Shown here: piece after piece, positions 1 through 7,897 of the stretch | Layout of the letters: every line of letters starts with the position of its first letter | How positions within the stretch are numbered: position 1 is the stretch's first letter | Assembly (NCBI GenBank): GCA_018714895.1 | Contig: DVMQ01000016.1 | Coordinates: forward strand, 1 to 64,000 | Length of the DNA: 64,000 nucleotides | From: Coprovicinus avistercoris | GTDB lineage: Bacteria > Actinomycetota > Coriobacteriia > Coriobacteriales > Atopobiaceae | Direction: 5' to 3' | Translations under genes and position numbers: made by a program | Notes under the pieces: generated by a model | What the model saw: only the letters and a program-made list of their open reading frames with translations | Databases searched by the model: none | What the model was told of the DNA's origin: nothing

Positions 1-131
1 CATGCTCAGGTGCGGCGACTGCCAGCCCCAGCTCCCGGGTCGCCCGGCGAAGGCGAGGAAGAAGGGCGTGAAGGGAGCGAAGAGCGTTGCCGCCTAGGCT
101 AGCCCCTTGTCACACAAACTACCGAAGCCTC
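1..131 (+). mobile_element. Right end of an insertion sequence inserted in brxC
   Basis: The first ~131 bases are GC-rich and unlike the brxC sequence that follows. BrxC-like coding breaks off after a conserved Arg-Glu-Asn-Tyr at about base 132. The last bases of the putative element, read from the minus strand, contain TTTGTGTGACAAG, which resembles the terminal repeats of IS256-type elements. A short plus-strand reading frame ending at 97 would be the tail of its transposase. The other end of the element lies outside the window, so family, length and target duplication cannot be checked. The junction is an inference from where the BrxC similarity stops. Confidence 0.6.
2..97 (+). CDS. Partial C-terminal tail of a probable transposase
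   Basis: An open frame enters from the left edge and stops at TAG 95-97. It encodes about 31 residues that are very rich in Lys, Arg, Gly and Ala towards the end. It is followed within ~35 bases by the presumed terminal inverted repeat of the element, as expected for the 3' end of an IS transposase. Too little is visible to recognise the family from the protein. It could also be an accidental open frame inside the element end. Confidence 0.35.
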   Translation: MLRCGDCQPQLPGRPAKARKKGVKGAKSVAA

Positions 132-1755
132 CATAATTCTCGCGAACCAAGCGGTCGAGTGACCCCTTTACCTGCTCGCGCATCGCTACCTTGTCAACAT
201 CAATGCTATCGGTCATAAGGATGGCAATGTTATTGATATTGGATTTAATGTCGTCGATATAACGAATAAGGAACAGAAGCTTCAACACGCTCACATCAAA
301 CGGTTCAAGCCCTTGAGCCTTATCTGCGGCATCCTGACAACGATCGATCACACGGCGAATGCCGCCATCAAGAAAGTTTTGTACCGTATCGTAAAAGAGT
401 GAGAAGGGCACCAGAGTACCCACACCGTTTTCCTCAACATCCTGTGCAGCTTCTTGGAAGCCAGAGAGCATGGAGCGTTCGCCCGAAGCAAGATGCTTTC
501 CCGAACTACCATGTTTACGTATCTCGGTAAACACGTTTTGCATCACTTTGAACTGATAGCTCACAAAAGGATACGAATCTACAAAATCGTTGCTGCTCTC
601 ATAGCCAATAAGATCGTTCTTGGAATCCTCAAAGGTGAAGAGGTTTCTCAGCACTGCCTGTTGCTGCTCATACTCCAGCGCAAGAGTTTCATGTGCTGTT
701 TCGGTCTTTTCAAGCACACGACGTTTAATAACTTCATCAACGCTAGAGCTGGAAAGTGAAAGTCTCGTATTAAAGCGACCCTGAATTTTAGAGAAGTCGT
801 TACCAACTACCTTCGTAACCTCGTCAATTGCCTCTTGACTCGTCACAATAACCCAAACGCGTCCAGCGCATTTGGTGCCCAATTCCTCCACCAAGGTCTG
901 AAGATTAAGCATAAGATTCACGTCAGAACCAATATACTGACCAACTTCATCCACACAGAAGAGCAAGCGGAATTTACCGCCCTCCTCTGCAGCACGACGC
1001 TCAACATAGTCGCGAATTTCATCGGTGAGTGTATCGATAGAAATCTCGGTGGTTGTTTCGCCCTCGGCCCAGCGGGTTGCCTCATCTCGGCTCATAACGC
1101 CAGATTCAGAAAGCGCCTCAATAAGGTCATCAGAATTGAATTTATAAGTTACGCGCTCATCAAGCCAGCTGCCACCATTTATACGCTCGAAAGCCGCACG
1201 AAATTCGTCGCGTTTATTCTGAGCATCTATAAATTGTTCTAGGCGAACAAGATGAATATCTTCGCCGTAGTATCCTAAATGCTCATAAAACACGCGAGCA
1301 AATACCTTAAGAATGGCTGTTTTGTCTTTCTCAGATGGACCTTTGTTGTCGATATTGAACAGAATTGATTCGGTAGGTACATCTACACAACGGCGAACTT
1401 GAGCATCCATAAGAGGATCCCCAAACTTACTCTTTCCCGTAACAGGATCAATAAAGTAGTCGATAGCAGGCTTACCATCTACCATTTTGTTAGAAAGCAA
1501 ATACGAAAGCATTTTGAGAAAGTGGGATTTACCGGATCCAAAGAAGCCAGAAATCCATACGCCAATTTTGTCGGTTGGACGGTCGAGCGCAGCCTCATAG
1601 GCACCGAAAAAATCACCAAAACGACGGCGAAGCTCACGAGTTACAACGTACTCTTCAAGTTCCTGCCGGGTAGCTGCGTCATCTTCCTGGGCAACTTTAA
1701 CAACGCCATTAATATCGCGATTAATGTCTTTAGCAAACAAGTCTTTAATAATCAT
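94..1755 (-). pseudogene. brxC: BREX P-loop ATPase BrxC, truncated by an insertion sequence
   Basis: This is the N-terminal half of BrxC, the large ATPase of BREX phage defence. About 553 residues remain where the family is usually about 1100-1200. The opening residues MIIKDLFAKDINRDINGV are typical. A Walker A motif GSGKSHFL lies near residue 75, and a Walker B-like LFCVDEVGQ near residue 270. After Arg-Glu-Asn-Tyr the frame runs for 11 unrelated residues and stops inside the insertion sequence. The start is ATG 1755 with GGAG about 12 bases upstream; a TTG sits one codon earlier. It follows brxB by 42 bases in the usual brxA-brxB-brxC order. The C-terminal half and the methyltransferase, PglZ and BrxL genes may lie beyond the left edge, but BrxC itself is broken here, so BREX is probably inactive unless the element excises precisely. 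Confidence 0.9.
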
Positions 1756-1797
1756 CAAAGTAACTTTCTCCGTCCGACACCGGACGGTGTCGAAGGA

Positions 1798-2472
1798 TTA
1801 GATCAAAGAAAATGCGCGGTAGTAATTAGATGCCTGATCATGGCGGCCAAAGAGCGCAAGTTCGCGGTCGTTGTAAGTACCCGGATAGAACAGCACTACC
1901 GGTATGTCATCAAATACATGCTGGCCATTCTCAAGAATTTGATGTGCGCGCACGAAGGGGTACGCCTGGCCTACACCAGTTATAAAAAGCACATCTCGAC
2001 CATGCTCGTGTGGCTGCCAATTCATGCTAGCCACCAGCGCCTCGGGGGTCACAATAGGCTGCAAGCTCTTTTGCAGTGCCTTACTGCCACGTTTGTGCTC
2101 AAGCGCATCTATTTTGTCGAGAATGCGCTTTTGTCGACATACCTCCAGAACAGCTTCCCAGAGATTGCGCTCATGAATGCAACAAGGAAGCTTGCCAGTA
2201 ACGCTTGCATGCATCAGATTGGCAACGGCTGCCCGTACCTGCCATTCATAGTGGGGGTCGTAGGCAAATACATGAATACCAACCTCATTGCCTAGCCCTT
2301 TGTTCTCAAGGAACTCTTGAGACGAGATACGCTTCGCTATACCATCAAGCCGCTCTTGCAACGTAAGCCCTGATCCGGCTCCCATCTTCGTAGAAGAGCT
2401 GTTAGTGAAGCCCACATGTGTTTGAGAAGTGTTAGATACCTTCCCATGCAAAGTTGAAGATGTACGGGGCAT
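1798..2472 (-). CDS. brxB: BREX protein BrxB (DUF1788)
   Basis: Small conserved BREX component of the DUF1788 family, of unknown biochemical role, found between brxA and brxC in BREX loci. The family-like core follows a Ser/Thr-rich N-terminus of about 35 residues: a helix of ERLDGIAKRI type, a region with GIHVFAYDPHYEW, and the C-terminal LFITGVGQAYPFVRAHQIL, VVLFYPG and LFG segments. These last segments are the most conserved part of DUF1788. ATG 2472 is preferred because GGAGG lies 8-13 bases before it, inside the end of brxA. The gene begins 6 bases after the brxA stop, so the two are likely translationally coupled. It looks intact, although its operon is interrupted downstream in brxC. 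Confidence 0.9.
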   Translation of the reverse strand: MPRTSSTLHGKVSNTSQTHVGFTNSSSTKMGAGSGLTLQERLDGIAKRISSQEFLENKGLGNEVGIHVFAYDPHYEWQVRAAVANLMHASVTGKLPCCIHERNLWEAVLEVCRQKRILDKIDALEHKRGSKALQKSLQPIVTPEALVASMNWQPHEHGRDVLFITGVGQAYPFVRAHQILENGQHVFDDIPVVLFYPGTYNDRELALFGRHDQASNYYRAFSLI

Positions 2473-2477
2473 GATAG

Positions 2478-3107
2478 TTACACCTCCCCGCATACGCCAA
2501 AGGCAGCGAGAGCCGCCTTATCACCATTGCTGCAAATTGCTTGTTTGAGCGTGCCGTCAAGATAAGGCACGATAAGCTGCTCAGAACGCACGCTAGATTT
2601 CATGCCGGTATCAACCAGCATGCGGTTTAATACCTGTCGGATTTTGTTACAGGTTGCATCACTCCAAGAGGCTAGTGTGGCATCTTGAGAGGCAAGTCCA
2701 TGTATGAAAGTTGTTATTTCACGGTTTGATAAAAAGAGGTCATTGCGACGAAATTTGCCGCCTATGACATAGACCATAAATTCCCAAACAAGGCGGTTGT
2801 CGCACATGATGGCATAAAGCGCCGTCTGAGCTGCTTGTTCAGTGGTGCCATGGGCTATAAGGTCTATGAGCTGCTCACGTACAGTTTTATCCTGGGAAAG
2901 CCTTTCGAGCCTACGACAACAGACTTTAGAAAGAGACCGCTGGCTACGTTCGGTTGGGTATTGAAATAAATTGTTCTCACAGATTTGCTGTTGAACAGCA
3001 GCACCCTGGAGATGCTCATCCGCATATAAACGAGCGGTAAGACGCATCTCATTCAGAAGAAAGCTCTCACGCGTAAGCGCGCCATTATAATGCGTAACGG
3101 TTGGCAT
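2478..3107 (-). CDS. brxA: BREX protein BrxA (DUF1819)
   Basis: 209-residue DUF1819 protein, the first gene of type 1 BREX operons. BrxA of other bacteria is a small helical protein reported to bind DNA. Visible features are the N-terminal YNGALTRESFLLNEMR segment, the middle LVWEFMVYVIGGKF segment and the C-terminal SEQLIVPYLDGTL. The start is ATG 3107 with a weak GGCGGTGG ribosome site. Its leader of about 140 bases contains ten consecutive G residues (minus strand) and begins near a TATAAT at 3254-3259. The gene is intact and heads the brxA-brxB-brxC' set. Confidence 0.9.
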   Translation of the reverse strand: MPTVTHYNGALTRESFLLNEMRLTARLYADEHLQGAAVQQQICENNLFQYPTERSQRSLSKVCCRRLERLSQDKTVREQLIDLIAHGTTEQAAQTALYAIMCDNRLVWEFMVYVIGGKFRRNDLFLSNREITTFIHGLASQDATLASWSDATCNKIRQVLNRMLVDTGMKSSVRSEQLIVPYLDGTLKQAICSNGDKAALAAFGVCGEV

Positions 3108-3181
3108 TTACGCCACCGCCCAAACGCTGGCGCATAGTGAGCCCTTATCAACTGTTACAGAGAAGAGACGTCCTAGAAGCG

Positions 3182-3191
3182 CCCCCCCCCC
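3182..3191 (-). repeat. Ten-G homopolymer in the brxA leader
   Basis: Ten consecutive C on the plus strand, which reads as G10 on the coding strand of brxA, 75 bases upstream of the brxA start. Tracts this long are prone to slipped-strand length change, and in many bacteria they serve as phase-variation switches. Here the tract is not in a reading frame, so any effect would be on promoter spacing or leader structure. Confidence 0.85.
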
Positions 3192-3253
3192 GCAAGTCAT
3201 TATTGTTTCAAGCATTCTTCCCCCGAAACACATTCTTGCAGGTACTTTTTTGG

Positions 3254-3259
3254 ATTATA
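3254..3259 (-). promoter_or_regulatory. Possible -10 element of the brxA promoter
   Basis: A perfect TATAAT on the minus strand, about 145 bases upstream of brxA. No good -35 hexamer is visible 16-18 bases before it. If used, the transcript would carry the G10 tract in its leader. Confidence 0.35.
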
Positions 3260-3370
3260 GCCTACCGTTCGGACACATTTTATATGTCTGTTCTTCTTAA
3301 AGGCTCACTGTAGTACAGACAAAACATTCTCATGCATGTCGAACAAATCTTGATCAGGCATCGGCTCTCA

Positions 3371-3409
3371 CAAAAAAATGGCAGGTCTGAAAAGTTTTTC
3401 AGACCTGCC
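3371..3409 (-). terminator. Intrinsic terminator of the ene-reductase gene
   Basis: A 14-bp inverted repeat (GGCAGGTCTGAAAA and its complement) with a two-base centre. On the minus strand it is followed by ATTTTTTTG. It lies 35 bases past the stop of the gene at 3444-5444 and ends that transcript before the brxA leader. Confidence 0.9.
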
Positions 3410-3443
3410 GCATGTATTCTTAGCTCCTGTAAGCTACGAGTTC

Positions 3444-5444
3444 TTACAGGTGGTTGGCCACCTCAAACGCATTCCAAATGGCATACATAATGTTTGATAC
3501 CTGACTGGCATCGCCAAGGAGATGAATATTGACAACATCGTCTTTAAGCTCATCGTAGAGCTTATTTTCCTCGCGGTATCCCACACATAGAATGACGCTG
3601 TCGCACGAAATTGTGCGCTCGCCATCCTTAGTTGCTACGGTAAGTTCACCATTTGTATAGCCTTTTGCCTGAGCACTGCAAATAGTTTCAATGCCATTAA
3701 ACGGCACAAGGCGCTCCAACATTTCTTTGTTAGCGCTGCACAGCGGACCATTGACCGCAAGAATCTTAGGTAGAGCCTCAACAATAGTTACCTTCTTGCC
3801 AGCCTGCGCCAACCAAAGCGCTGTCTCACAACCCACCAGGCCGCCGCCCACAATAACCGTGGAAGCACCAGGATCCTTCTCACCCATAAGAACCTGCTCG
3901 GCAGCATACGTATGCTCATCATCACCAAGCGAGAAGAGCTTGGGCACTGAACCTGTAGCTACGATAACGGCATCCCAAGACGTATCACGTGCTTCTTTGG
4001 CTGTAACGGCATGTCCCAGATGTACCGGCACACCGAGCTTCTCAAGCTCCACACCAAACCAAGCTGCCAGCGCATGATCATCTTCTTTGAAGCTAGGCGC
4101 ACCGCCAGGAATGAGATTGCCACCAAGATAATCCCGCGCCTCAAAGAGCTCCGGCTTGTGACCGCGTGTGGCTAAGACGCGAGCCGCCTCGCAACCAGCA
4201 GGACCGCCGCCAATAATCATGACATGCTTGGGCGCACCAATAACTGGCTCATAGGCCATAGCCCGCTCACGAGCAGCCTGAGGGTTAACAGCGCAGTTGA
4301 TCATAGAGTATTCCTGCACGCGACCCATGCAACCTTCCTGGCACGAAATGCAGGGACGGATCTCGGTCAGGCGACCAGCACGGATCTTGTCAACAATGTC
4401 GGGATCTGCAAGCAGCGGGCGACCGAGGGAAACCATGTCGCAGTCGCCAGTCTCAATTGCCTCTGCCGCCATGTCTGGGTTATCCATACGACCAGCAAGA
4501 ATCACTGGGATGTTCACAACACCCTCGACCATCTTGCCAAACTCGCGGTACAGACCCTTCTTTTGATACATAGGTGGATGGTTCCACCACCATGCGTCGT
4601 AGGTTCCGGCATCGGTATCAAGCGCATCGTAGCCATACTTCTCAAGCAGCTTGGCTGCCTCGAGACCTTCCTCTATGTCACGGCCCTTCTCCTCGAACTT
4701 CTCACCAGGGAGGGCGCCCTCACGCCAGTCTTTAATCATGGACTTTAAGCTAAAGCGCAGGGCTACTGGAAAATCATCTCCACAACGACCCTTAATTTCT
4801 TCGAGAATTTCGCGGGCAAAGCGCAGACGATTTTCCAGACTGCCACCGTATTCGTCTGTGCGATGGTTGAAGAACGAGATGGCAAACTGATCAATAAGAT
4901 AACCCTCATGAACAGCGTGAATTTCAATGCCATCAAAGCCTGCGCGTTTGGCGTTGAATGCGCCATCGCCAAAGGACTTTACGATGCTCTTGATCTCAGA
5001 GACTTCGAGTGGACGGCACATTTTATCGAGCCAACGATGAGGAATAGCGCTTGGGGCTACCGGCGGAAATTCACCCAAGTTGGTGGGAATGGTTACACGT
5101 CCAAAACCACCCGACATTTGCAGAAAGATTTTGGCACCGTAGGCGTGTACACGTTCGGTCATCTCGCGCGAGGTTCTCACGAAATGCACTGGGTTATATG
5201 TTGAGTTGGGCGTATTGGGCATGCTTGGTTTTTCGACTTCGCAGTCGGAGAATGTCACACCTGTAATGATGAGGCCCGTCCCACCCTGGGCACGCCGTGT
5301 GTAGTAGTCGATGCCGCGCTGGTTCCATCCACCCTCGGAATCCGAAAGGCCGAGCGGCCCCATAGGTGCCATGGCATAGCGGTTCTTTATCTCCACATTG
5401 CCAATTTTGATTGGGGTAAACAGAACTTTGTGTTTAGGATCCAC
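3444..5444 (-). CDS. FMN/FAD/[4Fe-4S] NADH:flavin oxidoreductase (BaiCD / 2,4-dienoyl-CoA reductase family)
   Basis: 666-residue member of the 2,4-dienoyl-CoA reductase / trimethylamine dehydrogenase family, which carries electrons from NAD(P)H through FAD and a 4Fe-4S cluster to FMN to reduce an activated C=C bond. Residues 1-330 form the Old Yellow Enzyme barrel (PIKIGNVEIKNRYAMAPMG at the start). The cluster ligands CISCQEGC and a fourth Cys eleven residues on sit near residue 340. Two dinucleotide folds follow: IIGGGPAGCEAA near 395 and IVGGGLVGCETA near 515. The start is GTG 5444 with GGAG six bases upstream. Such enzymes are abundant in Eggerthellaceae, where substrates include bile acids, steroids and plant or dietary enoates; the substrate here cannot be read from the sequence. 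It is a single-gene unit with its own terminator. Confidence 0.85.
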   Translation of the reverse strand: MDPKHKVLFTPIKIGNVEIKNRYAMAPMGPLGLSDSEGGWNQRGIDYYTRRAQGGTGLIITGVTFSDCEVEKPSMPNTPNSTYNPVHFVRTSREMTERVHAYGAKIFLQMSGGFGRVTIPTNLGEFPPVAPSAIPHRWLDKMCRPLEVSEIKSIVKSFGDGAFNAKRAGFDGIEIHAVHEGYLIDQFAISFFNHRTDEYGGSLENRLRFAREILEEIKGRCGDDFPVALRFSLKSMIKDWREGALPGEKFEEKGRDIEEGLEAAKLLEKYGYDALDTDAGTYDAWWWNHPPMYQKKGLYREFGKMVEGVVNIPVILAGRMDNPDMAAEAIETGDCDMVSLGRPLLADPDIVDKIRAGRLTEIRPCISCQEGCMGRVQEYSMINCAVNPQAARERAMAYEPVIGAPKHVMIIGGGPAGCEAARVLATRGHKPELFEARDYLGGNLIPGGAPSFKEDDHALAAWFGVELEKLGVPVHLGHAVTAKEARDTSWDAVIVATGSVPKLFSLGDDEHTYAAEQVLMGEKDPGASTVIVGGGLVGCETALWLAQAGKKVTIVEALPKILAVNGPLCSANKEMLERLVPFNGIETICSAQAKGYTNGELTVATKDGERTISCDSVILCVGYREENKLYDELKDDVVNIHLLGDASQVSNIMYAIWNAFEVANHL

Positions 5445-5816
5445 GTGCTACTCCTTCCTTCTCTATATGCCAATAGGCAACGCAAAATGCGCCGCCTTGT
5501 TGCCATTTGTTTTTTGAGGAGTTGTGTACACAAGCTATATGGCTGGTACAGGAATAATTATAGGCGTTTTGGTGAGAAGAGCGCGGGCAGTGGGATGGCT
5601 ACAAGTAATTGAGCAACAAGTTGCTACCACTTCTGCGCAGGTCCATCTTTTCGAGCATGTATAAAAAACACTTGAGAACAGACTATGAGATCCCGCTGTA
5701 TTCCTATTGATAGACTCAACATCTATCCGTTAGAGCAATAGAAGAGAATCTACTCTCACAGTTAAACATTCAGACAGTTATGCTGTTTACAAGAGTTAAT
5801 GCACGAGGGGCCTAAC
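5445..5816. other. Divergent intergenic region between the ene-reductase and mrr
   Basis: About 370 bases without a convincing gene. It must contain the promoters of both divergent genes, but no clear -35/-10 pair was found by eye. Short open frames here lack ribosome sites. The mrr-proximal half is AT-rich, as is mrr itself. Confidence 0.4.
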
Positions 5817-6737
5817 ATGTCTATCCCAACACAAACAGAGATGAGTCTTATTGTCCTCAATATAATGGCTGATGGTAAAGAGCGTTCCCGTGCTCAAACA
5901 AAAGCTAATGTTAGGCAACATCTCAATCTGTCTGAAGATGAATGTAATCTCAAAACTTCAAGTGGAGTCTGCGTATACGAAAGTCGTGTCGGATGGTCAA
6001 TGTCCTATTTAGCACGTGCCAACATGCTCCGAAATGTTAAACGCGGTGTTTATGTAATAACAGACTTTGGATCCTCCTGCGTTAAACAGTATTCGAACAG
6101 TAAAAGCTTTATGCAATTCCTCAAGCAGACAATTTCAAACAATAACCCTTGGAAGAGTAGCGTAGAGGATAAGACCAATAGCCAATCCAATGAGACAACC
6201 AATAATGAAGTCATAGAGAATACCGACGAAAGCTCGCCGCAAGAACAAATTGATGCCGCTTTTAAGCAGATCAATGATGAGCTACAGGAAAATCTATTGA
6301 AACATATTCTTGATAAAGATCCTGAATTCTTCGAGCGGCTCGTCGTAGATCTTCTTGTAAAAATGGGATATGGACAAGGGCGCCAAACTCAAATTTCTAA
6401 CGATGGTGGTATTGATGGAATTATTGCCACCGACGCGCTTGGTTTTGATCCAATCTATGTACAAGCAAAAAGATATTCTCCAGGAAATACTGTGGGCCGT
6501 CCAGAACTTCAAGGATTTGCTGGGGCACTTGGAAGTATTTCAAGAGGCGTATTTATTACTACATCGAGCTTTGCAAAGAGCGCGATTGAATGGGTATCGC
6601 ATTATCCTCATGCAACACTTGTGCTTATTGATGGTAAGCGTCTAACAGAACTCATGGTGCAGTATGACTTGGGCGTTTCAACTGAACGCGTATATCGCAT
6701 GAAACGACTTGATGGCGACTACTTTGGAGATGAGTAG
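5817..6737 (+). CDS. mrr: Mrr-type type IV restriction endonuclease
   Basis: Restriction enzyme of the Mrr family, which cuts modified (usually methylated) foreign DNA. An N-terminal winged-helix region (about residues 1-95) carries the Mrr_N features VGWSMSYLARA and GVYVITDFG. A charged, Asn/Ser-rich linker follows, then the PD-(D/E)xK nuclease fold from about residue 165. Its active-site elements are DGGIDGII and YVQAKRYSP (Asp and Gln-x-Lys). ATG 5817 is chosen over ATG 5799 because GAGGGG precedes it by seven bases. At 306 residues it is of normal family length. It is more AT-rich than the hsd genes, which fits transfer. Its place beside BREX and a type I system marks a defence cluster. 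Mrr enzymes can attack a host that acquires a new methylation pattern, so coexistence with a switching type I methylase is notable. Confidence 0.9.
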   Translation: MSIPTQTEMSLIVLNIMADGKERSRAQTKANVRQHLNLSEDECNLKTSSGVCVYESRVGWSMSYLARANMLRNVKRGVYVITDFGSSCVKQYSNSKSFMQFLKQTISNNNPWKSSVEDKTNSQSNETTNNEVIENTDESSPQEQIDAAFKQINDELQENLLKHILDKDPEFFERLVVDLLVKMGYGQGRQTQISNDGGIDGIIATDALGFDPIYVQAKRYSPGNTVGRPELQGFAGALGSISRGVFITTSSFAKSAIEWVSHYPHATLVLIDGKRLTELMVQYDLGVSTERVYRMKRLDGDYFGDE

Positions 6738-6832
6738 TTAAATCGAAAGAAAGAGATGTCCGACTACTTTTCCTCCTTGCTCATCTTAATCACCATTTAT
6801 GATTAACTAAAATTGGATTTATATGATAAAAA

Positions 6833-7481
6833 GTGTGTCTCGATAGAACACCTGTCCTAGTCCAACCAGAAGGGATATGGATCTTTGTGGTGGAGCTCTT
6901 CTCACACGACCCGGTCGCCCCGCTCCGGGCCACCGTCCTTCTTCTTCGGTGACACCGAGTAGGTCCTGTAGAGGAAATCGATGTTGTCGTCGGTCGGCAT
7001 GGTCTCAAGGATGTGACGTGCGGATCTCGGCGACTCTGTCTGCAGGTAGCACCATTAAAAAGACTACCTTCACCCTGCGCACGAGGGACATCCCGCGATG
7101 GTTCCTAAGCATATCGCGCAACCGGGCGTTGCCCCCTTATCGTGTTATTGGTGTGTGGCAGCGGACCTTCCGGGGCAAACTCGGGGTCCAGGCAGGTAAA
7201 GAGCGTCCCCACGCTCACCAAGCGCGAGAGTGATGACCTTGCCTTTCCGAGTCTCTCATGCATGAACCGGTGCTACCCATCAATCACACTCACGTTTTCG
7301 AGGTGCCGCAGGATCTGCACCTCCATCTCTGCACGCCCGCGCCCATCTTCCCATTTCTCTTCATCGCCGCCCCGCAGGCGGGGCACCTGTACGCCTTCAT
7401 CCCAATCTCCCTGGAAATTCGAATTTTAACGGTCTGATTTTCAGCCATCTACCTGCGAAGCCAGGATGAATCAAGACACAC
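6833..7481 (-). mobile_element. Decayed IS1249-like (IS256 superfamily) insertion sequence
   Basis: Imperfect terminal inverted repeats are visible: GTGTGTCTCGAT at the left end and, on the other strand of the right end, GTGTGTCTTGAT. Between them are only the first and last parts of a transposase. The element has lost most of its interior and is about 650 bases long, against more than 1.2 kb for intact relatives. No flanking direct repeat is visible. It separates mrr from the type I system and is the only content of the 6738-7659 gap apart from the hsd promoter region. Confidence 0.7.
6857..7400 (-). pseudogene. Transposase remnant, IS1249-like
   Basis: The start at 7400 encodes the zinc-ribbon N-terminus typical of these transposases (MKAYRCPACGAAMKRNGKMG, then WRCRSCGTS) and stops after about 37 codons. 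Further on, in shifting frames, the family C-terminus can be traced: a TNNTI segment, RLRDMLRNHRGMS-like coding, an ILETMPTDDNIDFLYRTYSV stretch, and a final HHKDPYPFWLD before TAG 6857-6859. Frameshifts and a large internal deletion make it non-functional. Confidence 0.75.
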
Positions 7482-7615
7482 TTTCTGTCCGAGTGGTTAA
7501 ATTTGTCCTGCAGATTTAAACGCATAAAAAAGGGGTATTGACCTGCGGTGATGCTCCTGAAACGAACATACTTTTTGGTCTTATAGGTCCGTTCTGCCGA
7601 TGCGAGCATGATAGA

Positions 7616-7636
7616 ATGCAATCAAATGTATTGCAT
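7616..7636. promoter_or_regulatory. Candidate operator: ATGCAAT inverted repeat before the type I operon
   Basis: A perfect 7-bp inverted repeat (ATGCAAT, 7 bases, ATTGCAT) overlaps a possible -10 hexamer TAGAAT at 7612-7617. It lies 24 bases upstream of the small ribbon-helix-helix gene. The arrangement fits autoregulation of the operon by that protein, but binding is inferred only from position and symmetry. Confidence 0.4.
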
Positions 7637-7659
7637 CGCTTGCGAGGAGGATTGACATT

Positions 7660-7857
7660 ATGGATAACTCTGATCTTGTATGCGTTGATGCAAACGACCT
7701 GCAGAAGAAGAGGCGACTCGTTTCCGGGGAGTCCATTGCCGTAACGATTCGTATGCCCAGCACGTTAAAGCAAGCTGCATCTGAAGCTGCACAGCTGCAG
7801 GGCATGAGCTTTGCGGCGTTCATCCGTGCAAGCATGATTGAGAAGCTACTCGGATAG
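7660..7857 (+). CDS. Small ribbon-helix-helix (CopG/Arc-like) protein leading the type I operon
   Basis: 65 residues with a ribbon-helix-helix pattern: a strand AVTIRMPS, then helix LKQAASEAAQLQG, turn MS, then helix FAAFIRASMIEKLLG. Such proteins usually dimerise and bind short palindromes. The start ATG 7660 has GAGGAGG ten bases upstream. It ends 41 bases before hsdR on the same strand and has an inverted repeat just upstream. It is probably a transcriptional controller of the restriction operon. An orphan antitoxin is the alternative; no toxin gene is adjacent. Confidence 0.65.
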   Translation: MDNSDLVCVDANDLQKKRRLVSGESIAVTIRMPSTLKQAASEAAQLQGMSFAAFIRASMIEKLLG

Positions 7858-7897
7858 ACCAGGCGCAGAATGCGGTCACAGGGCGAAGGTGCGAGCG

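Noticed and set aside
1399..2295. 298-residue plus-strand open frame across brxC/brxB
   Set aside because: Antisense shadow of brxC and brxB; no ribosome site and no family resemblance.
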